From contig CAIMKO010000555.1 in assembly GCA_903841915.1 (NCBI GenBank), forward strand, positions 1-8,364: a DNA stretch of 8,364 nt, written 5' to 3'. Positions 1-7,768 of this stretch are shown here, one piece after another; the stretch's first letter is position 1; each line of letters opens with the position of its first letter. A model generated the notes under the pieces. That model was not told the origin of the DNA and did no database searches. It saw nothing but the letters and a program-made list of their open reading frames with translations. Both the position numbers and the translations under genes were made by a program. The DNA is from an uncultured Chitinophagaceae bacterium (GTDB lineage: Bacteria; Bacteroidota; Bacteroidia; Chitinophagales; Chitinophagaceae).

Positions 1-3000
1 ATTACCCTTAAACTAGCAGTATAATTGTTAGCGGTTTTATATTTTTTTGTGAAAGAGTTATTATTTGAAATGATGGTATCCGTTGCATCACCAAAACTCC
101 AATATCTGTTTTTGATATTACTGTAATTGGCAACGGAAGAATCAGTGAATTGAATACTGTTTGTTTCACAAGCAGGTGAATTCACGCCCCATTTTGCAAC
201 AGGCGATGGCCAAACAATTTCATTTTGTGTTGCTGAATCAGCGCAACCAAATGTATTGGTTGTGTACACATATTTTATCGGATAAGTTCCTGCTGCAACA
301 GATTGTGGCGTAAATAATCCTGTTGCATTTACGCCCGAACCATAGTATGCAAAACTGCCCGGCATATTTGCAATTCCGGTTGTTTCTTTTGCTTCCGTTA
401 TTTGTCTGGCAGTGGTATCATTACAAATTCCTCGCAAAGCAAGAAATGACAGTTTGGGGCTTTGACGAAGCGTAAGAATACTTGATACCGAATCAGCACA
501 AACAGAAGAGTTCCCCGAACGTGCGATCATTTTTATGGAATATGTTTTGGTTGAAGGTGTTTGAAAATCGGGGTATAAATGTTTATACACATTACCTGCA
601 ACTGGATTTTCATCAATGCTATCAATCAATGCTGTCCAGTAAACTTCTGTCCTTGTAACATTCCCGAAATCAACTGTCGAAAAGTTTTGCAACTGCACCG
701 GTTTATTGCTGCAGAGTTTTGTTGAGTCCAAAACAACATAAGCTGCATGTGGCTTTGCACCGTTTACGGTAAACGCCTTTGTCAGACTATCAATACAACC
801 ATCTTTCGAAGTAACGATCTCTTTTACTTTATAATTACTCGAGAAATTATAATGAATCGATGGTGACGGCGATATGGATGTTAATGGTGTCGGGTATTTA
901 TTCAGCGGTACAGTTGGTGATGCGGTTGAAGCATCAAAGTTCCATTGAAATGACTGCAGCTGAGAACCATCGGCCATCTTAGTCGTATCAGTAAAGACAG
1001 CAGAAGCATCATTCAGACAAACTTCCGGCAAACTGAAACCAACTGTTGGTAAAGGATGAATGGTTATTACTTTACTCGTTGTATCACCCTTACAACCCAT
1101 ACTTGATTGTACTGCTAATTTTACAGTATAATTCCCCCATGAAGGATATGTTTCATTGAATGGGTTTTTATCAGTAAGATTTCTAATACTGCCATTACCC
1201 ATCATCCAGTACCAATGGTTCACAGAATCCAGATTCGCTTTAGAACTATCCGTAAATGTTACTGCATTCTTTTCACAGTGAACAGTTGAATAACCAAAAT
1301 TCGCAACCGGCAGAGCATTGACGATCAAAGTGTCTTTTTGCGGAACAACAGTTGCATCCACTGTACAAGTGTTAGAGTCTGTTATATTATTGATACTATA
1401 AATTGTATTGCTTAAAGGTGCTGCAACAAAGAAGGAAGGTGATTGCGTGATTGCTTTGAGTGTATCATTCTTTGTTCCATTCGAATAAATCAGACTCCAT
1501 GGTGCAGTTCCTGTTAAAGTGAAATTGATATTTTTTGAACTTTTGTAACAAACAGTGTCAAGTGATTTTATAAAACTGATGCTCGGCAATGAATGAACGG
1601 CCACATTCACACTATCAACAGAAGTTCCACAACCGCCAATATTCACAGTTACTTTATACATTCCCGAATCAGTCAGCTTTGCATTTTGAATAATAGGATT
1701 ATACAAAGTGCTGGAGAAATTATTCGGACCGCTCCATAAATATGTTACAGCAGGATATAAAGTTGCTGCTAATTGAATATTCGATCCCAAACAAGAAGCA
1801 GATGTAACCACCGGAGATAATTGAACAGTGCTGTAATTAGAAAAATATCCAAGTCTTGCTCCTGTTAATGCCCCTCCATTCAGAAAACCTAAATGAAAAA
1901 GTCCGGAGCTATTCGAAATGGTTGTTGTTGTTCCTGCAACAATGATCGAATTTAGTGATTGAGAGCTTACATCAATTCTTGCTGCCGACCATAAGTTGCC
2001 TGTACCCGGAACAACATTAAACATGGAAGCTGTAATAATTCCCTGATTTCCATTCAAAGAAAAATTAGCTACATCAATTGTTTTGCATAATAAGTTTAAA
2101 TAAAACGCTTCTGATGTTGATCGAACAAATGAAACTGTTTGTGAACCGGTACACTTGATACTTGGTAAAGAAGTTTCGGCAACTTCAGTCCCAACACCAG
2201 TGAATTGTAAAACATAAACAGGATTTGAAGTTGTGATATATGCACTGGAACTACTTATTGTTCCTACATATACTTCTCCCCTATTCTTAGTAGATACCGG
2301 AACTCCTCCAACTGAAATAACTGTCCCATCAACTGTTGGCCATATATAATAAAAGTCCTGATTGGGGTATGAAGGATGATTCAATGCGCCACGCACTATA
2401 ATAAATTCTTTGCCTGTATTTATTTCCGGAACGATTTGATCTCCTGCCAGATCCCAACTGGTATTGAACTCGATCGAGTCATCATAAATAGTTACGCAGA
2501 TCGGTTTATCTGCTACGATCGTTGACCCACCTAAATGCTGTGCTCCTACATTACTTAATGAAACCAATGCATAAGATTGCCCCTTATTTAAAGTGATCGG
2601 AAAAGCTATATTAGCGGCATGACCAACCGCATTGTTGCTAGGAGTTATGGTAACTGTTGTATTATCTTCAGTAGCAACTATCACAAACCCATTATTGGCA
2701 GCAGGAACAAGTCCGACATGATCATTGAACATGTTTTGCGATGGGATCAAAAAACTCAATCCTTTCGCAACATCACCTTTCAAGGGAAAAATTTCAGGAT
2801 TCAACGAATGGCCAACTTCATAATAGGCCGATATATTGGCAGTTGATTTGATCTGTATACCATAATTTAAAATGCTGTTACTCGGTTTATTTTCTACCGT
2901 GTATAATTGAGTGGTGATATCTTTAGTTATAGCCGTATTACTGTTTAGATGAAATGTATAAGGAAAAAAAGATGGATTGGCAGGCTGCGTGATTGTAATA

Positions 3001-3167
3001 TCAGCCGGCTGTGAATAGGTAGTTATCATGAAAACAATGGGTGTATTTTCATGGCCTGAAGAAATAGCAGGGGCAGCAAACCAAAATTCAGTACCTATTT
3101 GTGCCAAAGAAGATGTGACAAAAGAAAGTAAAACGATTGCTAGAATCATTTGCTTTTTCAATCTCAC
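1..3167 (-). CDS. Secreted adhesin-like protein, IgGFc-binding-type N-terminus plus PKD/Ig-like modules (partial, C-terminus beyond window)
   Basis: Reading the minus strand from 3167 gives 1055 codons without a stop, running off base 1. A Sec signal peptide (basic RLKKQ, hydrophobic core, SSLA|Q cleavage near residue 22) leads into GTEFWFAAP. Residues about 25-445 match the IgGFc-binding-type N-terminal domain of Bacteroidota surface proteins, with AGDQIVPE at 241-248 and FHLGFLNGG...GYFSNY near its end. Modules of roughly 80-100 residues follow: an Ig-like one with DSGMYKVTV (500-508), a second near 527-615, PKD-like ones near 617-705, 705-803 and 803-903, a GSGVNATGLF-containing module near 904-986, and another PKD with YWSFGDAT cut by the edge. 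Such proteins usually end in a type IX secretion sorting domain or a gliding-motility C-terminal domain; neither can be seen here. The likely role is surface adhesion or glycan/protein binding. The start is uncertain: GTG 3167 has GGAAG upstream, TTG 3161 would give MKKQ, and ATG 3149 lacks a basic n-region. An in-frame TAA lies upstream. Confidence 0.9.
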   Translation of the reverse strand, partial: MRLKKQMILAIVLLSFVTSSLAQIGTEFWFAAPAISSGHENTPIVFMITTYSQPADITITQPANPSFFPYTFHLNSNTAITKDITTQLYTVENKPSNSILNYGIQIKSTANISAYYEVGHSLNPEIFPLKGDVAKGLSFLIPSQNMFNDHVGLVPAANNGFVIVATEDNTTVTITPSNNAVGHAANIAFPITLNKGQSYALVSLSNVGAQHLGGSTIVADKPICVTIYDDSIEFNTSWDLAGDQIVPEINTGKEFIIVRGALNHPSYPNQDFYYIWPTVDGTVISVGGVPVSTKNRGEVYVGTISSSSAYITTSNPVYVLQFTGVGTEVAETSLPSIKCTGSQTVSFVRSTSEAFYLNLLCKTIDVANFSLNGNQGIITASMFNVVPGTGNLWSAARIDVSSQSLNSIIVAGTTTTISNSSGLFHLGFLNGGALTGARLGYFSNYSTVQLSPVVTSASCLGSNIQLAATLYPAVTYLWSGPNNFSSTLYNPIIQNAKLTDSGMYKVTVNIGGCGTSVDSVNVAVHSLPSISFIKSLDTVCYKSSKNINFTLTGTAPWSLIYSNGTKNDTLKAITQSPSFFVAAPLSNTIYSINNITDSNTCTVDATVVPQKDTLIVNALPVANFGYSTVHCEKNAVTFTDSSKANLDSVNHWYWMMGNGSIRNLTDKNPFNETYPSWGNYTVKLAVQSSMGCKGDTTSKVITIHPLPTVGFSLPEVCLNDASAVFTDTTKMADGSQLQSFQWNFDASTASPTVPLNKYPTPLTSISPSPSIHYNFSSNYKVKEIVTSKDGCIDSLTKAFTVNGAKPHAAYVVLDSTKLCSNKPVQLQNFSTVDFGNVTRTEVYWTALIDSIDENPVAGNVYKHLYPDFQTPSTKTYSIKMIARSGNSSVCADSVSSILTLRQSPKLSFLALRGICNDTTARQITEAKETTGIANMPGSFAYYGSGVNATGLFTPQSVAAGTYPIKYVYTTNTFGCADSATQNEIVWPSPVAKWGVNSPACETNSIQFTDSSVANYSNIKNRYWSFGDATDTIISNNNSFTKKYKTANNYTASLRV

Positions 3168-3430
3168 AATGGCATTACTTCCTGTTTTCAAAAAAATAAT
3201 AGGTTTATGATCAGAATCAAATTATCAAGCTGTAAAAGTACTGCAGATATGATAGCATATCGCTGCTTTTTGTCAGTATTGTATCTGTACCATAAAGTTT
3301 AACAGTGTAGATGAATAATCAGCATATAAAAGAATGAAATTCTTGCAAGGGAAAATAGATGGATTTTACAGCCTTAAACTAATTGCGCATGAATCCGCTT
3401 ACCTTTGAAGTTCTTTTAACTCTATGAATC
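3168..3430. promoter_or_regulatory. Divergent intergenic region between the adhesin and the CvfB-like gene
   Basis: This 263-bp AT-rich region must carry the promoters of both flanking genes. On the plus strand a clean -7 box is visible (separate entry). For the minus-strand adhesin the closest match is TAATTTG at 3224-3218, one base shorter than TAnnTTTG, so its promoter is not assigned. I see no tRNA, no strong inverted repeat and no ORF of note. The plus-strand reading from ATG 3028 to 3210 is the shadow of the adhesin signal-peptide region. Confidence 0.6.
3400..3407 (+). promoter_or_regulatory. Bacteroidota -7 promoter box (TACCTTTG) for the CvfB-like gene
   Basis: TACCTTTG matches the TAnnTTTG consensus of the Bacteroidota primary sigma factor exactly, and its end lies 23 nt before the ATG at 3431. 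The -33 element is poor: the nearest TTG (3383-3385) is only 14 nt upstream, whereas about 19-20 is usual. The implied 5' leader is short and has no Shine-Dalgarno sequence, as is usual in this phylum. Confidence 0.45.
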
Positions 3431-4264
3431 ATGATTCAGATTGGCAATTATAATACACTAAAAGTAACCCGGAAAGTAGATTTTGGTTTTTATCTGGACG
3501 ACGGTGGTGAGGGCATTTTACTGCCCAAACGTTTTGCACCCAGAAATCTGCGTATTGGTGATGAACTGAAAGTGTTTCTCTATCACGATTCCGATAACCG
3601 CATCATCGCAACAACTCAGGACCCAAAAGGCATCGTAGGTGATATTGTTTTACTGACCTGTGTGAGTACAACAGGAGCAGGTGCTTTTTTGGATTGGGGA
3701 TTGATGAAAGACCTCTTTGTGGCCAAATCGCAACAGTTGTTGGGCATGCATCCGGGTGGGGAATATCTGGTTAAAATATATCTTGATCAGCAAACCGGTC
3801 GGGCAGCGGCAACAGAAAAAATTGAACAGCAATTGAGCAATGAAAATATTTCGGTGAAAGAACTGGAAATGGTAGACCTATTAGTCTACAGAAGAACCGA
3901 TCTGGGCTATGTAATGATCATCAATAATCTTCATACAGGCCTGCTGCATTTTAATGAGATCTTTAAAGACATTAATATCGGCGATCGATTAAAAGGTTTT
4001 ATCAAAAAGATACTGCCTGATAATAAGATCGACGTAATACTTGGCAAGCCGGGATATCAGCGTGTAGAAGACGAATCGGGTAAGATCATTCGTCTATTAC
4101 AAGAGAATAATGGCTATCTGCCTTATCATGACAAATCAAGTCCCGAAGATATTTACAGTTTTTTCGGCATGAGTAAAAAGACTTTTAAAATGACAGTTGG
4201 GGCTCTCTATAAAGCACATACGATCGATATTACTCAAACAGGGATTTTATTGATTGAAAAATAA
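3431..4264 (+). CDS. CvfB/YitL-family S1-domain RNA-binding protein
   Basis: The 277-residue product has the size and layout of the CvfB (conserved virulence factor B, YitL) family: three S1-like OB folds and a C-terminal winged helix. S1-like units are seen at about 4-62 (GFYLDDGGEGILLPKRF, RIGDELKVFLYHD), 66-130 (GAFLDWGLMKDLFV) and 145-206 (GLLHFNEIF, IGDRLKGFIKKILPD). The winged helix lies at about 215-275 (YLPYHDKSSPEDIYSFFGMSKK, broken here only by residue numbering; then TFKMTVGALYK). The protein lacks a signal peptide and is cytosolic. Family members bind RNA and affect gene expression, virulence factors or translation in Firmicutes; the role in Bacteroidota is not settled. ATG 3431 is chosen because the first S1 strand starts directly after it; the ATG at 3424 is out of frame. 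It is transcribed divergently from the adhesin and appears monocistronic, with a strong hairpin 2 nt after its stop. Confidence 0.9.
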   Translation: MIQIGNYNTLKVTRKVDFGFYLDDGGEGILLPKRFAPRNLRIGDELKVFLYHDSDNRIIATTQDPKGIVGDIVLLTCVSTTGAGAFLDWGLMKDLFVAKSQQLLGMHPGGEYLVKIYLDQQTGRAAATEKIEQQLSNENISVKELEMVDLLVYRRTDLGYVMIINNLHTGLLHFNEIFKDINIGDRLKGFIKKILPDNKIDVILGKPGYQRVEDESGKIIRLLQENNGYLPYHDKSSPEDIYSFFGMSKKTFKMTVGALYKAHTIDITQTGILLIEK

Positions 4265-4266
4265 AA

Positions 4267-4292
4267 AGCCGGTTCAAATAATTGAACCGGCT
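4267..4292. terminator. Perfect 11-bp hairpin after the CvfB-like gene (U-tract favours the minus strand)
   Basis: The arms at 4267-4277 (AGCCGGTTCAA) and 4282-4292 (TTGAACCGGCT) pair perfectly around the 4-nt loop ATAA, two bases after the TAA stop at 4262-4264. Position argues for the end of the CvfB-like transcript. However, the plus-strand 3' flank is CAATAACGC with no U-tract. The run of A before the left arm would give a TTTTTATTTTT tail on minus-strand transcripts. It may act as a U-tract-independent or processing hairpin on the plus strand, or stop antisense transcription. Confidence 0.7.
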
Positions 4293-4349
4293 CAATAACG
4301 CATACCCCTTGTGCTAATTCTAATTTCATACTGATTCAGAATAGCAGTT

Positions 4350-4363
4350 ATGACTTTTATCAT
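4350..4363. promoter_or_regulatory. Candidate Crp/Fnr-type operator ATGAC-TTTT-ATCAT upstream of the GH53-GH5 pair
   Basis: This 14-bp dyad has 5-bp half-sites and a 4-nt spacer, the geometry of FNR-family sites (TTGAT-N4-ATCAA). One base breaks perfect symmetry. It is centred about 50 bp before the start point implied by the -7 box at 4396-4403. That position would suit an activator. A perfect version occurs at 8296-8309. The regulator assignment is inference; only the dyad is seen. Confidence 0.35.
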
Positions 4364-4395
4364 TTTATCTCTTCAACTTAAAGAGTTTTAAATGG

Positions 4396-4403
4396 TAATT
4401 TTG
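4396..4403 (+). promoter_or_regulatory. Bacteroidota -7 promoter box (TAATTTTG) for the glycoside hydrolase pair
   Basis: TAATTTTG is an exact match to TAnnTTTG and ends 16 nt before the ATG at 4420. There is no TTG at the expected -33 position, which fits a promoter that depends on an activator such as one bound at 4350-4363. The leader is too short for a Shine-Dalgarno site and shows none. Confidence 0.45.
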
Positions 4404-4419
4404 ATATTCAATCAGTCAT

Positions 4420-5412
4420 ATGAAAAAGCTTATCCCCTTATTATTTTTATTCATCCCTTTCACGAAAAATTTTTCGCAAAGCAACTCAGTAAATAATCCC
4501 GAAAAAGTCTTAGGGGCCGATATTTCCTTTCTCCCGCAATTGGAAGCAAGAGACATTAAATTCAGTGATAAGGGCCTGCAGAAAGATGCGATTCTCATTC
4601 TGAAAGATCATGGCTTTAATTATATCCGTTTGCGCATTTTCAATGATCCTGCAGCCGACAGCGGGTATTCTCCGCACAAAGGTTTTTGCGATCTGGAACA
4701 TACAAAACAAATGGCAAAACGTATAAAAGAGGCAGGCATGAAATTCTTGCTTGACTTTCATTACAGCGATACATGGGCAGATCCGGGAAAACAATTCAAA
4801 CCTGCAGCCTGGAAAGAGCTGAATATTTTTTTACTGGCACAAGCAGTTCATGATTATACAGTTCAGGTATTAACTGCATTACAACAACAAAATACTTTAC
4901 CCGATATGGTACAAGTGGGTAATGAAATAAATCATGGCATATTATGGCCCGAAGGAAACGTAAATCAGATCAATAATCTTGCTGCACTAATAAATGCAGG
5001 AACTAAAGCTGTGAGAGAAGTGGATCCCAAAATTAAAGTGATGCTGCATATTGCTTGCGGCGGACAAAACGAAGAATCAAGAGCATTTCTTGACAGCATG
5101 ATCGACAGAAATATTTCTTTCGATGTGATCGGCCAATCTTATTATCCAAAATGGCATGGCACCATACCCGACCTTCAAAATAATCTGACCGATCTTTCAA
5201 AAAGATTTAAACAGGATATCATTGTTGTTGAATATTCCGAACACAAACAAGAAGTGAATGACATCGCATTCGGAATTTCCAATAAAAAGATGGTGGGCAG
5301 TTTTATCTGGGAACCTTTGAATACTTGGGAAAAGATCTTTGAAAAAGACGGAACATCCAATAAACTAATGGCAGTTTATGACAGCATTCAGGCAAAATTC
5401 AATATCCATTAA
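4420..5412 (+). CDS. Secreted GH53 arabinogalactan endo-beta-1,4-galactanase-like enzyme
   Basis: The 330-residue product has a signal peptide (MKKLIPLLFLFIPFTKNFS|Q) and a clan GH-A TIM barrel with GH53 hallmarks: LGADIS at 31-36, RLRIFNDP at 70-77, and DFHYSDTWADPGKQ at 112-125. QVGNEINHGILWPEG (165-179) carries the acid/base E169, and IIVVEYSEH (267-275) the likely nucleophile E271. SFIWEP at 294-299 marks the last strand. Family members cleave beta-1,4-galactan side chains of pectin (arabinogalactan I). There is no Cys-type lipobox, so it is predicted periplasmic or secreted. At 330 residues it is shorter than many GH53 enzymes, and the nucleophile strand differs from the usual VVET-aromatic form, so galactan specificity is probable rather than certain. 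It is the first gene of a likely two-gene operon with the GH5 enzyme, whose start lies 18 bp downstream, and is preceded by a -7 box and a candidate operator. Confidence 0.85.
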   Translation: MKKLIPLLFLFIPFTKNFSQSNSVNNPEKVLGADISFLPQLEARDIKFSDKGLQKDAILILKDHGFNYIRLRIFNDPAADSGYSPHKGFCDLEHTKQMAKRIKEAGMKFLLDFHYSDTWADPGKQFKPAAWKELNIFLLAQAVHDYTVQVLTALQQQNTLPDMVQVGNEINHGILWPEGNVNQINNLAALINAGTKAVREVDPKIKVMLHIACGGQNEESRAFLDSMIDRNISFDVIGQSYYPKWHGTIPDLQNNLTDLSKRFKQDIIVVEYSEHKQEVNDIAFGISNKKMVGSFIWEPLNTWEKIFEKDGTSNKLMAVYDSIQAKFNIH

Positions 5413-5430
5413 CCGATTCATTGTATACTT

Positions 5431-6654
5431 ATGAAACTGAAACAGTTCCTATTATTCATTATTCTTGCATCAGCAACTTTTCTGTCTGCCCAAACAAAGA
5501 AATTCATCACTGTTAAAGGAAAAGAGATCATTGGTGTGGATGGGAAACCATTTCTGATGAGAGGAACCAATCTTGGCAACTGGTTAGTTCCCGAAGGTTA
5601 TATGTTCAAGTTTAAAAATGCCAATTCACCAAGACTGATACAGGAAGTAATGAATGAATTGATCGGGCCGGCTGATGCTGCTGCATTCTGGAAAAAGTAT
5701 CTGAATACATATATCACACAAGCGGATATCCGTTATTTGAGATCGATCGGTGTCAACAGCATTCGTATCCCATTTCACTACAAATTATTTACCGATGAAG
5801 AATATTTAGGAGACAAAGGTTCTGTTCGTGGTTTTCAATTAATGGATCAGGTGATCAGTTGCTGTAAAAAGGAAAATATCTATGTGATATTGGATATGCA
5901 TTGTGCCCCGGGCGGACAAACCGGTGATAATATTGATGATGGCTTTGGTTTCCCGTTTTTATTTGATAATGAAGCAAGCCAACAACTAACGATCAATATC
6001 TGGAATAAGATCGCATCACATTATAAAGATGAAACAACAATAATAGGATATGATCTGTTGAATGAACCCATAGCCCATTATTTTGATGCTTCACATTTTA
6101 ATCCATTGTTAGAACCTCTTTTCAAAAGAATAACTAAGGCTGTGCGTGAAGTAGATCCCAATCATCTTATTTTCCTGGGTGGAGCACAATGGGATTCTAA
6201 TTTTAAAGTTTTCGGGCAACCTTTCGACAGTAAAGCAGTGTATACATTTCACAAATACTGGACACCTGCCAATAAGGAAGTGATCCAGGACTATATAGAT
6301 TTCAGCAACAAATATCAGGTGCCCATCTATTGCGGCGAAACTGGCGAGAATGATGATAATTGGGTAATGGAATTCAAGCAGGTATTGGAAAAGGAAAATA
6401 TTGGATGGCATTACTGGCCTTATAAAAAAATGGACAACAGCAGAGGGATCATTAGTTTTCCGTTACCTAAATATTACGACCAGATCATTCAATTTGCAGA
6501 CAGCACAAGATTAAGTTTTGAAGATATCAGAAAAACAAGGCCCAAACAAATCGATCAAATAAAGCTGGCTTTAGAGGGCTTTCTTCAAAATGCAAGCTTT
6601 CAAAATTGTGTCGGCAATAAAGGTTATATAGAAGCACTGGGGTTTCATCAATAG
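5431..6654 (+). CDS. Secreted GH5 glycoside hydrolase (beta-glucanase / exo-beta-1,3-glucanase-like)
   Basis: The 407-residue product has a signal peptide (MKLKQFLLFIILASATFLSA|Q, cleavage near 20) and a GH5 TIM barrel. Visible family residues are RGTNLGNWLVPEG (44-56), R112 in SIRIPF, H157 in DMHCAPGGQTG, the acid/base E212 in LLNEP (209-213), H274 in YTFHKYW, the nucleophile E303 in YCGETGEN (300-307), and W329 in HYWPYK (327-332). The RGTNLGNWL opening followed by an insertion and the FW...YIT..DI..L...G.N..RIP stretch resembles the exo-beta-1,3-glucanase/BglC branch more than classical endocellulases. Beta-1,3- or mixed beta-glucan is therefore as likely a substrate as cellulose. About 50 residues follow the barrel without a recognisable binding module or sorting domain. 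It lies 18 bp after the GH53 stop with no promoter box or Shine-Dalgarno between, so it is probably co-transcribed with it. No terminator is seen after its stop. Confidence 0.87.
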   Translation: MKLKQFLLFIILASATFLSAQTKKFITVKGKEIIGVDGKPFLMRGTNLGNWLVPEGYMFKFKNANSPRLIQEVMNELIGPADAAAFWKKYLNTYITQADIRYLRSIGVNSIRIPFHYKLFTDEEYLGDKGSVRGFQLMDQVISCCKKENIYVILDMHCAPGGQTGDNIDDGFGFPFLFDNEASQQLTINIWNKIASHYKDETTIIGYDLLNEPIAHYFDASHFNPLLEPLFKRITKAVREVDPNHLIFLGGAQWDSNFKVFGQPFDSKAVYTFHKYWTPANKEVIQDYIDFSNKYQVPIYCGETGENDDNWVMEFKQVLEKENIGWHYWPYKKMDNSRGIISFPLPKYYDQIIQFADSTRLSFEDIRKTRPKQIDQIKLALEGFLQNASFQNCVGNKGYIEALGFHQ

Positions 6655-6701
6655 TTAATATAGAAGACTAGAATTGCAGATTTTACTTTGTATATTACAA
6701 T

Positions 6702-7766
6702 GTGAAAAAGTCATTCCTTCTGTATGGTGCCAATGGCTACACCGGCCAACTGATTGCTAAATTGGCAAAGAGTTATGGATTGTCTCCTATTTTATCGGGA
6801 AGAAATGAAGCAAAGATTCGCCCTTTGGCACAAGCTTTACAATTGCCTTATAGTATCATTGATTTGAATGATACTGAAAAATTACACCGCAAACTTTCGG
6901 AAGTAAAACTTGTCTTGCATACGGCCGGCCCATTCAGGCATACGGCTAAACAAATGATCGAAGCATGTATTGCTACCAACACACATTATTTGGATATTAC
7001 CGGTGAGATCGAAGTATTTGAGATGGCGAAAAGTTATCATGAAGCTGCTTTACTGAATAATATTACCATCATGCCGGGGGTTGGTTTTGATGTTGTACCA
7101 ACTGATTGCATGGCATTGTTTTTAAAAAATAGATTGCCGGATGCCCAATATTTAAAATTAGCTTTTGCAAGTATTGGCGGTAGTTATTCTCATGGCACTG
7201 CGATCACGATGGCAGAAGGATTAGGTGAAGGCGGAGCGGTTAGAGAAAATGGGAAGATTATTGGAAAACCATTAGGACATAAAGGAAGATGGGTTGACTT
7301 TGGGTTGAAAAAGTTATTTGTGATGACAATCCCTTGGGGTGATGTTTCAACAGCCTATTATACAACGGGTATCCCCAATATTGAGACATATACAGGTGCT
7401 TCACCTAAGACGTTTAAATTATTAGCATATCAGCATTTATATAATTGGTTGTTGAAAACAGCATTCGTTCGCAATTATGTGAAAAGAAAAATAAATGCAA
7501 AGCCAGCAGGACCGAGCGATGAAACAAGATCAAAAAGCAAAAGTCTGGTTTGGGGTGAAGTTGAAAATATGAGTGGAGAAATTGTCCAAGCAAGATTTAC
7601 TGGCCCCGAAGGTTATACATTGACTGCTCACAGTAGTTTGATCATCACCCAAAGAATATTGAATGATCATTTCAAAACAGGTTATCAAACACCTGCAAGT
7701 GCTTATGGTGAAGATCTTGTGTTAGAGATCCCGGATACCAACCGTGAATTAATTCAGACACCATAA
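6702..7766 (+). CDS. Saccharopine dehydrogenase-like NAD(P)-dependent oxidoreductase (trans-acting enoyl reductase-like)
   Basis: The 354-residue cytosolic protein begins with a Rossmann nucleotide-binding motif YGANGYTG (8-15), a form typical of the saccharopine dehydrogenase-like/trans-acting enoyl reductase group. An LSGRN strand end (31-35) lies where the NADP ribose phosphate is bound, followed by HTAGPF (73-78), YLDITGE (96-102) and PGVGFDVVPTDC (125-136), all conserved in the family. The C-terminal half is the substrate domain, with GSYSHGTA (160-167). It is not a lysine-pathway saccharopine dehydrogenase. Members are annotated from sequence alone, and mycobacterial relatives reduce enoyl polyketide or lipid intermediates; the substrate here is unknown. 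The start is GTG at 6702: an ATG at 6700 overlaps it but is followed directly by a stop, and the Rossmann strand begins at residue 3, leaving no room for a later start. It lies 47 bp after GH5 on the same strand. TTACTTTG at 6683-6690 is an imperfect -7 box, so it may have its own promoter. Confidence 0.85.
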   Translation: MKKSFLLYGANGYTGQLIAKLAKSYGLSPILSGRNEAKIRPLAQALQLPYSIIDLNDTEKLHRKLSEVKLVLHTAGPFRHTAKQMIEACIATNTHYLDITGEIEVFEMAKSYHEAALLNNITIMPGVGFDVVPTDCMALFLKNRLPDAQYLKLAFASIGGSYSHGTAITMAEGLGEGGAVRENGKIIGKPLGHKGRWVDFGLKKLFVMTIPWGDVSTAYYTTGIPNIETYTGASPKTFKLLAYQHLYNWLLKTAFVRNYVKRKINAKPAGPSDETRSKSKSLVWGEVENMSGEIVQARFTGPEGYTLTAHSSLIITQRILNDHFKTGYQTPASAYGEDLVLEIPDTNRELIQTP

Positions 7767-7768
7767 AT

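Noticed and set aside
2619..2846. Plus-strand ORF of 75 codons
   Set aside because: It lies wholly antisense to the continuous adhesin frame and has no recognisable motif.
3028..3210. Plus-strand ORF of 60 codons
   Set aside because: It is antisense to the adhesin signal peptide and mature N-terminus; no family resemblance and no promoter.
3218..3224. Minus-strand -7 box TAATTTG for the adhesin
   Set aside because: It is one base shorter than TAnnTTTG and lacks a -33 partner at a suitable distance.
4416..4794. Minus-strand ORFs opposite the GH53 gene
   Set aside because: Shadow frames of a clear GH53 enzyme; other minus-strand frames at 3650-3832, 5175-5360 and 6109-6411 are rejected for the same reason.
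6683..6690. -7 box TTACTTTG before the oxidoreductase gene
   Set aside because: The invariant second-position A is T and no -33 TTG is found; too weak to list as a feature.
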